In this document: in pieces, positions 42,196 to 50,207 of the stretch | How the letters are laid out: each line of letters opens with the position of its first letter | How positions within the stretch are numbered: the stretch's first letter is position 1 | Assembly (NCBI GenBank): GCA_031291645.1 | Contig: JARLIQ010000034.1 | Coordinates: 30,552-94,551 of the forward strand | DNA from: Caulobacteraceae bacterium | Lineage (GTDB): Bacteria; Pseudomonadota; Alphaproteobacteria; Caulobacterales; Caulobacteraceae | DNA: 64,000 nt | Reading direction: 5' to 3' | The notes under the pieces: model-generated | What the model was told of the DNA's origin: nothing | Database searches by the model: none | Seen by the model: only the letters and a program-made list of their open reading frames with translations | Translations under genes and position numbers: made by a program

Positions 42196-44948
42196 GCGGA
42201 CCGGAGCCCAGCGCCGCGCCGCTTGCGGCCCGGCTGGTCGACGTCGGCCTGCGCTTCGGCGACCGGGTGGCCCTGGGCGGCGTCACGCTCGACATTCCGG
42301 CCGGCCGGATGGTCGGGCTGATCGGACCCGATGGGGTCGGCAAGTCGAGCCTGTTCTCGCTGGTCGCCGGGGCGCGCGCGATCCAGTCGGGCCGGATCGA
42401 GGTGCTGGGCGGCGACATGGCCGACCGCCGTCACCGCGAGAGCGTCTTCTCGCGCATCGCCTACATGCCGCAGGGCCTGGGCAAGAACCTCTATCCGACC
42501 CTTTCGGTGTTCGAGAACCTGGACTTCTTCGGCCGCCTGTTCGGCCAGGACCGCGCGGAGCGGGATCGCCGCATCGCCGACCTTCTGGAAAGCACGGGCC
42601 TTGCGCCGTTCCGGGACAGGCCGGCGGGCAAGCTCTCGGGCGGCATGAAGCAGAAGCTGGGTCTCTGCTGCGCCCTGATCCACGACCCGGACCTGTTGCT
42701 GCTCGACGAGCCCACGACCGGCGTCGACCCGTTGTCGCGCCGGCAGTTCTGGGACCTGATCGGACGCATCCGGGCCGAACGGCCGCAGATGGGCGTGCTG
42801 GTCGCCACCGCCTACATGGAGGAGGCGGCCCGCTTCGACTGGCTGATCGCCATGGACGCGGGCAAGGTGCTGGCGAGCGGGACCGTGGCGGACCTCTACG
42901 CCCAGACCGGCGAGTCCTCGCTGGAGGACGCCTTCGTCGCCCTGCTGCCCGAGGGGCGGCGCCGTGACCATCAACGGCTGGTCATTCCGCCCCGCCCGGC
43001 CGGGCTGGACGGCGAGGTGGCCATCGAGGCCAAGGGCCTGACCATGCGGTTCGGCGACTTCACCGCGGTGGATCACGTCGATTTCCGCATCGAGCGCGGG
43101 GAGATCTTCGGCTTCGTCGGGTCCAACGGCTGCGGCAAGTCGACGACCATGAAGATGCTCACCGGCCTGCTGCCGGCCACCGAGGGCCAGGCCTGGCTGT
43201 TCGGCCACGAGATCGACCCCAACGACATGCGCACCCGCGCCCGGGTCGGCTACATGTCCCAGGGCTTTTCGCTCTATTCCGAGCTGACGGTGCGGCAGAA
43301 CCTGGAACTGCACGCCAAGCTGTTCCACGTGCCGGCGGACCAGATCCGCGCGCGGGTCGACGAGATGGCCGCCCGCTTCGACATCGCGCCGATCCTCGAC
43401 GCCCTGCCGGACGGCCTCCCGCTCGGCCAGCGACAACGGCTGTCGCTGGCCGTGGCCATGATCCACAAGCCCGAGATGCTGATCCTGGACGAGCCGACCT
43501 CCGGGGTCGATCCGCTCGCGCGCGACAACTTCTGGCGGATGATGATCGACCTGGCCCGCAACGACCGGGTGACGATCTTCATCTCGACCCACTTCATGAA
43601 CGAGGCGGAGCGCTGCGACCGGATATCGCTGATGCACGCCGGCCGGGTGCTGGTGACCGACACCCCGGCCCGGATCGTCGGCGCCAGCGGCGCGGCGAAC
43701 CTGGAGGACGCCTTCGTCGGCTATCTGCAGGCGGCCTCGGAAGCCGGGCAGCCGGATGCGGCCGCCGCGGCGCCGCCCGCGGAGCCGGCGCAGGTCGCGC
43801 GCGCCAGGCCGACGCCGGACGGCTTCAGCTTCCGGCGGATGTCCAGCTACAGCCTGCGCGAGACGCTGGAACTCCGCCGAGATCCCATCCGCGCGACCAT
43901 GGCTCTCCTGGGCAGCGTCATTCTGTTGTTCATCCTGGGCTACGGCATCACCCTGGACGTCGAGAACCTGCCCTTCGCCGTCCTCGACCGCGACGGGACC
44001 ACCACCAGCCAGGACTATGCGCTCAACCTCGCGGGCTCGCGCTATTTCATCGAGCGACCGCCGATCACCGACTATGCCGACCTCGACCGTCGGATGCGCA
44101 GCGGGGAACTCAGCCTCGCCGTCGAGATTCCGCCCGGATTCGCCCGAGACCTGCAGCGCGGGAACACCGTCTCGATCGGCGCCTGGATCGACGGCGCCAT
44201 GCCGATGCGGGGCGAGACCATCCAATCCTACGTCCAGGCCCTGCACCTGCAGTGGATGAACCAGATGGCCGTGACCCGGCTCGGCCTGGGGCCGTTGTCC
44301 GGAGCGGCGAACGTCGAGACCCGGTTCCGCTACAATCCGAACGTGGTGAGCATCGTGGCCATGGTCCCGGCGGTGATCCCGGTGCTGCTGCTGCTCATTC
44401 CCGCCATGCTGACCGCGCTCAGCGTCGTGCGGGAAAAGGAGCTCGGCTCGATCGTCAACTTCTACGTGACCCCGGTCACGCGGCTCGAGTTCCTGCTGGG
44501 CAAGCAGGCGCCCTACGTCGCCCTGACCATGGTGAACTTCGCCCTGCTGACGGCCCTGGCGGTCACCGTCTTCCGCGTGCCGCTGACCGGCAACCTGCCG
44601 GCGCTCACCCTCGGCGCCTTCCTCTACAGCCTGTGCAGCACGGCCCTGGGGCTGCTGGTCTCGGTCTTCGTGCGCAGCCAGATCGCGGCCATCTTCGCCA
44701 CCGCCATCATCACCCTGCTGCCGGCCGTCCAGTTCTCGGGCCTGATCGACCCGGTCTCCTCGCTCGAAGGCGTAGGCGCCCTGATCGGCCGCGTCTATCC
44801 GACGACCTTCTTCGTCACTATCTGCCGCGGCGTCTTCTCCAAGGGGCTTGGCTTCGCCGACCTGAACGCCTCGTTCCTTCCCCTGGCCGCAGCCTTCCCG
44901 GTGCTTCTGGGCGCGACCGCCCTGTTCCTTGGCAAGCAGGAGCGGTGA
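42192..44948 (+). CDS. RbbA/YhiH-like ABC exporter: two ATPase domains fused to ABC-2 permease
   Basis: A 918-residue fusion. The first ATPase domain (about 1-260) has Walker [10 protein letters not shown], signature LSGGMKQKL and Walker [13 protein letters not shown]. The second (about 275-515) has [10 protein letters not shown], a degenerate signature [10 protein letters not shown] and [11 protein letters not shown]. From about 565 an ABC-2 type permease follows with a large periplasmic loop and six helices. E. coli RbbA/YhiH has the same order and the same LPLG signature. The ATG at 42192 overlaps the HlyD stop. The role is export of an unknown hydrophobic compound; the ribosome-association reported for RbbA is not testable here. 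Confidence 0.9.
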   Translation: MSGPEPSAAPLAARLVDVGLRFGDRVALGGVTLDIPAGRMVGLIGPDGVGKSSLFSLVAGARAIQSGRIEVLGGDMADRRHRESVFSRIAYMPQGLGKNLYPTLSVFENLDFFGRLFGQDRAERDRRIADLLESTGLAPFRDRPAGKLSGGMKQKLGLCCALIHDPDLLLLDEPTTGVDPLSRRQFWDLIGRIRAERPQMGVLVATAYMEEAARFDWLIAMDAGKVLASGTVADLYAQTGESSLEDAFVALLPEGRRRDHQRLVIPPRPAGLDGEVAIEAKGLTMRFGDFTAVDHVDFRIERGEIFGFVGSNGCGKSTTMKMLTGLLPATEGQAWLFGHEIDPNDMRTRARVGYMSQGFSLYSELTVRQNLELHAKLFHVPADQIRARVDEMAARFDIAPILDALPDGLPLGQRQRLSLAVAMIHKPEMLILDEPTSGVDPLARDNFWRMMIDLARNDRVTIFISTHFMNEAERCDRISLMHAGRVLVTDTPARIVGASGAANLEDAFVGYLQAASEAGQPDAAAAAPPAEPAQVARARPTPDGFSFRRMSSYSLRETLELRRDPIRATMALLGSVILLFILGYGITLDVENLPFAVLDRDGTTTSQDYALNLAGSRYFIERPPITDYADLDRRMRSGELSLAVEIPPGFARDLQRGNTVSIGAWIDGAMPMRGETIQSYVQALHLQWMNQMAVTRLGLGPLSGAANVETRFRYNPNVVSIVAMVPAVIPVLLLLIPAMLTALSVVREKELGSIVNFYVTPVTRLEFLLGKQAPYVALTMVNFALLTALAVTVFRVPLTGNLPALTLGAFLYSLCSTALGLLVSVFVRSQIAAIFATAIITLLPAVQFSGLIDPVSSLEGVGALIGRVYPTTFFVTICRGVFSKGLGFADLNASFLPLAAAFPVLLGATALFLGKQER

Positions 44949-44951
44949 GCC

Positions 44952-46073
44952 ATGAAGGCGGCCAACATCTTCAACCTCGGGGTCAAGGAGCTGATCAGCC
45001 TCTATCGCGACCCGATCATGCTGTTCCTGATCGCCTTCGCCTTCACCGGCTCGGTGTACACGGCGGCCAAGGGGCTGCCCGAGACCCTGAACCGGGCCTC
45101 GATCGCCATCGTCGATGAAGACCAGTCGCCTCTGTCGCGCCGGGTGAGCGACGCCTTCTATCCGCCACACTTCACCGAGCCGGCGCTGATCACGCGCGAG
45201 CAGATGGATCCCGGCATGGACGCCGGCCGCTACACCTTCACCCTCGACATACCGCCCGACTTCCAACGCGACGTGCTGGCCGGACGCCGCCCCACGGTGC
45301 AGCTCAACGTCGACGCGACGCGGATGACCCAGGCCTTCACCGGCAGCGGCTATATCCAGCAGATCGTGAGCGGAGAGGTGACAGCCTTCCTCCAGCGCTA
45401 CCGTGGCGCGACCGGATCGCCGGCCGACCTGGCCATCCGCGTCCGCTTCAACCCGACGCTGGCGCAGATCTGGTTCGGCGCGGTGATGGAGGTGATCGAC
45501 AACGTCACCATGCTCTCGATCATCCTGACCGGCGCGGCCCTGATCCGCGAACGCGAGCACGGCACTATCGAACATCTGCTGGTGATGCCGGTGACGCCTT
45601 TCGAGATCATGGCCAGCAAGGTCTGGTCGATGGGACTGGTGGTGCTGGCGGCCAGCGCCCTCTCGATCACCCTGGTGGTCCAGGGTCTGCTCAGGGTGAC
45701 GATCGAGGGTTCGATCCCGCTCTTCCTGCTGGGCGCCGCGCTCTGCCTGTTCGCCACCACCTCGATGGGTATCTTCATGGCCACGATCGCGCGGTCCATG
45801 CCGCAGTTCGGCCTGCTGCTGATGCTGGTGATGGTGCCGCTCGAGGTCCTGTCCGGCGCGATAACCCCGCGCGAAAGCATGCCCCAGGCGCTGCAGACCC
45901 TGATGCTGATCGCGCCGACGACCCACTTCGTACAGCTGGCCCAGGCCATCCTCTACCGCGGCGCGGGCCTGGAGGCGGTGTGGCGGCAGTTCCTGGCGCT
46001 GGCGGTGATCGGCTCGGTCTTCTTCACCGCCGCCCTCGCCCGCTTCCGTAAGACCCTGCCGCTGATGGCCTGA
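44952..46073 (+). CDS. ABC-2 type permease (YhhJ-like)
   Basis: A 373-residue inner-membrane permease with one helix near the N-terminus (PIMLFLIAFAFTGSVYTAAKG), a large periplasmic domain (about 35-180) and five or six C-terminal helices containing the ABC-2 block REREHGTIEHLLVMPVTPFEIMASKVW. It starts three bases after the ABC fusion and would pair with the permease half of that protein. GGAG precedes the ATG. It is the last gene of the operon. Confidence 0.9.
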   Translation: MKAANIFNLGVKELISLYRDPIMLFLIAFAFTGSVYTAAKGLPETLNRASIAIVDEDQSPLSRRVSDAFYPPHFTEPALITREQMDPGMDAGRYTFTLDIPPDFQRDVLAGRRPTVQLNVDATRMTQAFTGSGYIQQIVSGEVTAFLQRYRGATGSPADLAIRVRFNPTLAQIWFGAVMEVIDNVTMLSIILTGAALIREREHGTIEHLLVMPVTPFEIMASKVWSMGLVVLAASALSITLVVQGLLRVTIEGSIPLFLLGAALCLFATTSMGIFMATIARSMPQFGLLLMLVMVPLEVLSGAITPRESMPQALQTLMLIAPTTHFVQLAQAILYRGAGLEAVWRQFLALAVIGSVFFTAALARFRKTLPLMA

Positions 46074-46127
46074 GCCGCCGAGGCGGAACGCGCCAGCGGG
46101 CAGGCCGCCGGCGCCTTTCGGCCCGCG

Positions 46128-46694
46128 TCAGTCCTTGGCGCGCTCGACGTAGGAGCCGTCGGCGGTCATCACCACCACCCTGGTGCCGGCGGTGATGTAG
46201 GTGGGGACCATGGTGCGCACGCCGTTGGCCAGGATGGCGGGCTTGTAGGAGCCCGAGGCGGTCTGGCCTTTGACCACCGGCTCGGTCTCGACGATCTCGA
46301 AGGTCGCGCGCGCCGGCAGTTCGAGCGCGATCGGGTTGTCGTCGTGGATCGACAGCATGCAGGTCGTGCCGTCCTGCAGATAGGCGGCGGCGTCGCCGAC
46401 CAGCTCGACCGGGACGGTGACCTGGTCGTAGTTCTCGGGGTTCATGAAGTGGAAGCCGTCCCCGTCCTGGTAGAGGAAGTTGTACTCCCGCTCGTCCACG
46501 AACGCCCGCTCGACCTGCTCGGTCGTCCGGTAGCGCTCCGAAACCTTCACCCCGTCGGAGATGCGGCGCATGTCGAGCTGGGTCACCGGGGTGCCCTTGC
46601 CGGGGTGGATGTTCTCCATGCTCAGGACGACGTAGAGCTTTCCGTCGATGTCGACGACGGCGCCTTTCCTGAGCGAGCTGGCTGCAACCTTCAC
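46128..46694 (-). CDS. efp: Elongation factor P
   Basis: A 188-residue translation factor that relieves ribosome stalling at polyproline. All three OB-like domains are present and the length is the family norm. The tip of domain I reads NIHPGKGTP, so the modified residue is K33 (K34 in E. coli numbering) and fits beta-lysylation rather than rhamnosylation. I chose the GTG at 46694 because GAGGAT lies seven bases upstream and [11 protein letters not shown] is the normal start; the frame extends to 46763. The divergent epmA and following epmB encode its modifying enzymes. Confidence 0.96.
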   Translation of the reverse strand: MKVAASSLRKGAVVDIDGKLYVVLSMENIHPGKGTPVTQLDMRRISDGVKVSERYRTTEQVERAFVDEREYNFLYQDGDGFHFMNPENYDQVTVPVELVGDAAAYLQDGTTCMLSIHDDNPIALELPARATFEIVETEPVVKGQTASGSYKPAILANGVRTMVPTYITAGTRVVVMTADGSYVERAKD

Positions 46695-46847
46695 GAATTC
46701 ATCCTCGAAGCTGGGGCGAGAGCGAGCCCCGCACCCTTGATGGGTCTGATAATCATCGCGCACCTACACCGCTGAGCGCTAGAATGACCAGAGGTCAAAG
46801 CGCGCGCCGGCGCGCCGTCCGCCCTTCATACCGAGCGATAGCCCTCC

Positions 46848-47900
46848 TTGTCGAACCCTTCCCCCACGCCCTGGTGGCGGCCCGAGCGTCATCGCGACCG
46901 CCGCCCCTTCCTGCTCGCCCGCAACGCCGTCACCCGGGCGGTGCGCGCCTGGTTCGAGGCCGAGGGCTTCGTCGAGGTCGAGGCGGCGGCGCTGCAGGTC
47001 TCGCCGGGCAACGAGGCGCACCTGCACGCCTTCGCCACCCAGATGATCGGTCCGGGCGGCGAGGCGGCCCGCCTCTACCTGCACACCTCGCCCGAATTCG
47101 CCTGCAAGAAGCTGCTGGCCGCGGGCGAGGAGAAGATCTTCGACTTCGCCCGGGTCTGGCGCAACCGCGAGCGCGGCCCGCTGCACCACCCCGAGTTCAC
47201 CCTGCTGGAATGGTACCGGGCCGGCGCGCCCTATGAGGCGCTGATGGCGGACTGCGCCGCCCTGATGGCGCTGGCGGCGCGCACGACCGGCCGGTCCAGC
47301 TTCGCCTTCCGAGGCCGAACGATGGACCCGTTCGCCGAGCCGGAACGCTTGAGCGTGGCCGAGGCCTTCGACCGGTTCGCCGGGATCGACCTGCTCGCCA
47401 GCGTCTCGGCCGACGGCTCGACCGACCGCGACGCGCTCGCCGCCGCCGCGAGGAACGCCGCGATCCGCGTGGCCGACGACGACACCTGGGCCGATGTCTT
47501 CAGCCGGGTGATGGTCGCGCGCGTGGAGCCGAACCTGGGCGAGGGCCGCGCCACCATCCTGTGCGAATACCCCGTCGCCGAGGCGGCCCTGGCGCGGGCC
47601 AAGCCGGGCGAGCCCAGGGTGGCCGAGCGCTTCGAGCTGTACGCCTGCGGGGTCGAGCTGGCCAACGCCTTCGCCGAACTGACCGACCCGGTCGAACAGC
47701 GCCGCCGGTTCGAGGCCGAGATGGCGGAGAAGGCGCGGGTCTATGGCGAGCGCTACCCGATCGACGAGGACTTCCTGGCCGCCCTCGGCGCCATGCCGGC
47801 GGCCTGCGGCGCCGCGCTCGGCTTCGATCGGCTGGCCATGCTGGCGGCGGGCGCGAGCCACATCGAACAGGTCCTCTGGACGCCGGTGGTCGAGCCCTGA
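46848..47900 (+). CDS. epmA: EF-P--(R)-beta-lysine ligase (EpmA/GenX/PoxA)
   Basis: A 350-residue class II lysyl-tRNA-synthetase paralogue without the anticodon-binding domain. It activates (R)-beta-lysine and joins it to K33 of EF-P. Motif 2 is RVWRNRERGPLHHPEFTLLEWYRAG, the substrate pocket block is GVELANAFAEL, and motif 3 is ALGFDRLAML. The first usable start is TTG at 46848, since an in-frame TAG stands three codons upstream; no good ribosome-binding site is visible. It is divergent from efp across 153 bp and is followed 35 bp later by epmB. Confidence 0.93.
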   Translation: MSNPSPTPWWRPERHRDRRPFLLARNAVTRAVRAWFEAEGFVEVEAAALQVSPGNEAHLHAFATQMIGPGGEAARLYLHTSPEFACKKLLAAGEEKIFDFARVWRNRERGPLHHPEFTLLEWYRAGAPYEALMADCAALMALAARTTGRSSFAFRGRTMDPFAEPERLSVAEAFDRFAGIDLLASVSADGSTDRDALAAAARNAAIRVADDDTWADVFSRVMVARVEPNLGEGRATILCEYPVAEAALARAKPGEPRVAERFELYACGVELANAFAELTDPVEQRRRFEAEMAEKARVYGERYPIDEDFLAALGAMPAACGAALGFDRLAMLAAGASHIEQVLWTPVVEP

Positions 47901-47935
47901 GCGCCCAGGTTGCCCTGGCGGCGGGGCAGGTTCAT

Positions 47936-49009
47936 ATGCGCGGCCAGCCCATGACCCCCGACAAGACCCTCACCACCCCGGCGGCCCTCGCCCAGTCCGG
48001 CCTGGTCGCGCCCGATCGCCTGCCCGCCCTGGAGCGGGTGGCGGCGCGCTACGCCGTCGCCATCACCCCGGCCAGCGCCGCCCTGGTCGACCCGGCCGAT
48101 CCGCACGATCCGATCGCCCGCCAGTTCATCCCAGACGAGGCCGAACTGGACCTCCTGCCCGGGGAGATGGCCGACCCGATCGGCGATGCGGCCCACAGTC
48201 CGGTCCCCGGCGTTGTGCACCGCTACCCCGACCGTGCGCTGCTGATGCTGACCCACAGCTGCGCGACCTACTGCCGCTTCTGCTTCCGGCGCGAGACGGT
48301 GGGGCCGGGCGGCGGCGGGACGCTGTCGGGCGAGGCGCTGGAGGCGGCGCTGGGCTACATCGCCGGCCAGCCGCAGATCTGGGAGGTGATCCTGACCGGC
48401 GGCGATCCGCTGGTCCTGTCGCCGCGGCGGCTGGGCGCGGTGATGGACCGGCTGGCGGCGATCGAGCACGTCAAGGTCGTGCGCCTGCACACCCGCGTGC
48501 CGGCGGTCGATCCGGACCGGATCACCGACGCACTCGTGGCGGCCCTGAAGCGGGCCGGCAAGGCGGTCTATGTCGCCCTGCACGCCAACCATCCGCGCGA
48601 GCTGACGCCGGCGGCGCGCGCGGCCTGCGCCCGGCTGATCGACGCGGGCCTGCCGATGGTCAGCCAGACGGTGTTGCTGGCCGGCGTCAACGACGACCCC
48701 GAGGTGCTGGGCGCCCTGATGCGGGCCTTCGTCGAGACCCGGATCAAGCCCTACTACCTGCACCAGGCCGACCTCGCGCCCGGCACCGGCCACCTGCGGA
48801 CTTCGATCGCCGAGGGCCAGGCCCTGATGCGGGCGCTGCGCGGCCGCTTCTCCGGCCTGTGCCAGCCGACCTATGTGCTCGACACCCCCGGCGGCCACGG
48901 CAAGGTCCCGGTCGGACCGAGCTATCTCAGCGGCGACGAGGCGTCCGGCCTGCGCATCGAGGACCCCTGGGGCTGCGAGCGCCCCTACCCGCCCGCATCG
49001 CGCCCCTGA
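47936..49009 (+). CDS. epmB: EF-P lysine 2,3-aminomutase, radical SAM (EpmB/YjeK)
   Basis: A 357-residue radical-SAM, PLP-dependent enzyme that isomerises L-alpha-lysine to (R)-beta-lysine for EpmA. The iron-sulfur ligands are CATYCRFC (CX3CX2C), and the SAM-binding ILTGGDPLVLSPRRL follows. The PLP lysine should be in LDTPGGHGKVPVGPSY. The ATG at 47936 has a weak GCAGG; a second in-frame ATG at 47951 is possible. With efp and epmA it forms the complete two-enzyme beta-lysylation pathway in one place. Confidence 0.93.
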   Translation: MRGQPMTPDKTLTTPAALAQSGLVAPDRLPALERVAARYAVAITPASAALVDPADPHDPIARQFIPDEAELDLLPGEMADPIGDAAHSPVPGVVHRYPDRALLMLTHSCATYCRFCFRRETVGPGGGGTLSGEALEAALGYIAGQPQIWEVILTGGDPLVLSPRRLGAVMDRLAAIEHVKVVRLHTRVPAVDPDRITDALVAALKRAGKAVYVALHANHPRELTPAARAACARLIDAGLPMVSQTVLLAGVNDDPEVLGALMRAFVETRIKPYYLHQADLAPGTGHLRTSIAEGQALMRALRGRFSGLCQPTYVLDTPGGHGKVPVGPSYLSGDEASGLRIEDPWGCERPYPPASRP

Positions 49010-49017
49010 TCGGCCCG

Positions 49018-49031
49018 TTGATCCGTCTCAA
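49018..49031. promoter_or_regulatory. FNR/FixK-type box TTGATCCGTCTCAA
   Basis: A perfect TTGA-N6-TCAA core in the 78-bp gap between epmB and the lipoprotein gene, with its centre about 63 bp before the lipoprotein start. It suggests activation of the lipoprotein gene by a Crp/Fnr-family regulator such as FixK. Confidence 0.55.
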
Positions 49032-49087
49032 TGCCCCTGGCCGGCGAGCGCGGCAGGCTGTGCGCGCCTTCACGCGGGACTTGAGCC

Positions 49088-49651
49088 ATGAACCGATCTG
49101 TCGCCTACGCCCTCATCAGCGCGGCCATCGCCCTGGCCGGCTGCAGCCAGCCGACGTCGCCGGCCGGCCGGGGCAAGCCGCCCGTCCCCTCCAAGCCCGA
49201 ACCGCCTTCCCTGTGGTCCGTCCAGACCCAGGATGACCAGGGCAAGGTCACCAAGACGGCCCTGATCTGCGCGGATTCCGCGGTGCGCCGCAGCTTCGCC
49301 AGGCCGCTGCCGAGCCCCAACGGCAAGCCTTGCCAGCTGCTGGCCGCGCCCGTCGACCAGGGCGACCGGTTCGCCGCGCGCTGCAAGACCGACGGCGGCC
49401 ACTTCGACATCCAGGCCGCGCGGACGGGCGACCCCGAAAAGGACCTCACGGTCAAGCTGCTGATCCAGACCGACGTCAAGGGTCATGAGGCCCTGAGCCA
49501 GACGCTGCGCTATCGGCGGCTGGGGGACTGCCCCGCCGACTGGGCCGCCGGCGACACGGCCGCCCCCGGCGCGCTGACCGCCACCAATTCGCTCTCGGGG
49601 GCCGGCCATCCCTTGTCCAGTCCCGCGCCCTCGCCCGCGCCCGCGCCCTGA
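49088..49651 (+). CDS. Hypothetical lipoprotein
   Basis: A 187-residue secreted protein. The signal ends in the lipobox IALAGC (C19). The mature part begins with a proline-rich linker, then a compact domain with five cysteines including the anchored one (ALICADS, GKPCQLL, RCKTDGG, GDCPADW), and ends in a low-complexity Ser/Pro/Ala tail. The cysteine pattern and the KCKTDGG/RYRRLGDCP blocks recall DUF3617-like periplasmic proteins. Function is unknown. The FNR-type box upstream groups it with the Hsp20-Lon-HPF genes that follow. Confidence 0.7.
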   Translation: MNRSVAYALISAAIALAGCSQPTSPAGRGKPPVPSKPEPPSLWSVQTQDDQGKVTKTALICADSAVRRSFARPLPSPNGKPCQLLAAPVDQGDRFAARCKTDGGHFDIQAARTGDPEKDLTVKLLIQTDVKGHEALSQTLRYRRLGDCPADWAAGDTAAPGALTATNSLSGAGHPLSSPAPSPAPAP

Positions 49652-49673
49652 GCGGACAACGCGGGATGGCGGC

Positions 49674-49687
49674 GTTGACCCACGTCA
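49674..49687. promoter_or_regulatory. FNR/FixK-type box TTGACCCACGTCAA within an extended palindrome
   Basis: The TTGA-N6-TCAA core sits inside a 9-bp-arm perfect inverted repeat (49671-49679 and 49684-49692). It is in the 135-bp gap before hsp20, with its centre about 106 bp from the start codon. This is the most symmetrical of the four boxes in the window. Confidence 0.65.
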
Positions 49688-49786
49688 ACGCCATGGGGCC
49701 AAAGGCCGCCATTGTGTGATGATCATCTTTTGGAACCGACGCGCAGCATCGGCGCTCCGGTCATTGGACATGCGGAGGGCGCGCAG

Positions 49787-50194
49787 ATGGCGGACAACGA
49801 TTCGCACCGGTGGATGTGGGGCGAAGCGCTGGACGTGCTGGCGCGGGCCGAGCGGCTGCATCGCCAGCTGTTCCAGCCGGCCCCGGCCCGATCGCGCGGC
49901 CCGAGCTGGGAGCCGCCCGTGGACGTGCTGGAGACCGCCGGCGAAGTGGTGATCATGGCGGCCCTGCCGGGCGTCAGTGAGAACGCCCTGACGCTCGTCA
50001 TCGACGGCCCGCACCTAGTGATCAGCGGCGAGCGCACCCTGCCAGGCGAGCTGCGCACGGCGGTGATCCACCGCCTGGAGCTGCCGCAGGGCTATTTCGA
50101 ACGCCGCGTGCCGCTGCCGGCGGGTCGATACGACCAGGTCCGCCATAAGACCCTGAATGGCTGCCTCGTCGTCACCCTGCGCAAACTCGCCTGA
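49787..50194 (+). CDS. Hsp20/alpha-crystallin small heat-shock protein
   Basis: A 135-residue holdase chaperone. The alpha-crystallin domain runs from about residue 40 (WEPPVDVLETAGEVVIMAALPGVSENALTLVIDG) to ERRVPLPAGRYD, ending in a VVTLRKL strand; the C-terminal I-x-I motif is absent. I chose the ATG at 49787 with GGAGGG eight bases upstream; a GTG at 49712 would add 25 atypical residues. It lies 13 bp ahead of lon and is probably co-transcribed with it, so aggregation-prone proteins are held and then degraded. Confidence 0.92.
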   Translation: MADNDSHRWMWGEALDVLARAERLHRQLFQPAPARSRGPSWEPPVDVLETAGEVVIMAALPGVSENALTLVIDGPHLVISGERTLPGELRTAVIHRLELPQGYFERRVPLPAGRYDQVRHKTLNGCLVVTLRKLA

Positions 50195-50207
50195 ACCTGG
50201 AGTGGAC

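Noticed and set aside
42132..45926. 1264-codon minus-strand open frame across the ABC exporter genes
   Set aside because: Long only because stops are rare opposite GC-rich codons. It spans three coupled genes and its residues are biased to His/Arg/Gly/Asp without recognisable motifs.
46695..46763. N-terminal extension of EF-P to 46763
   Set aside because: EF-P is 185-190 residues and starts just before the [10 protein letters not shown] strand. The GTG at 46694 gives 188 residues with a good ribosome-binding site.
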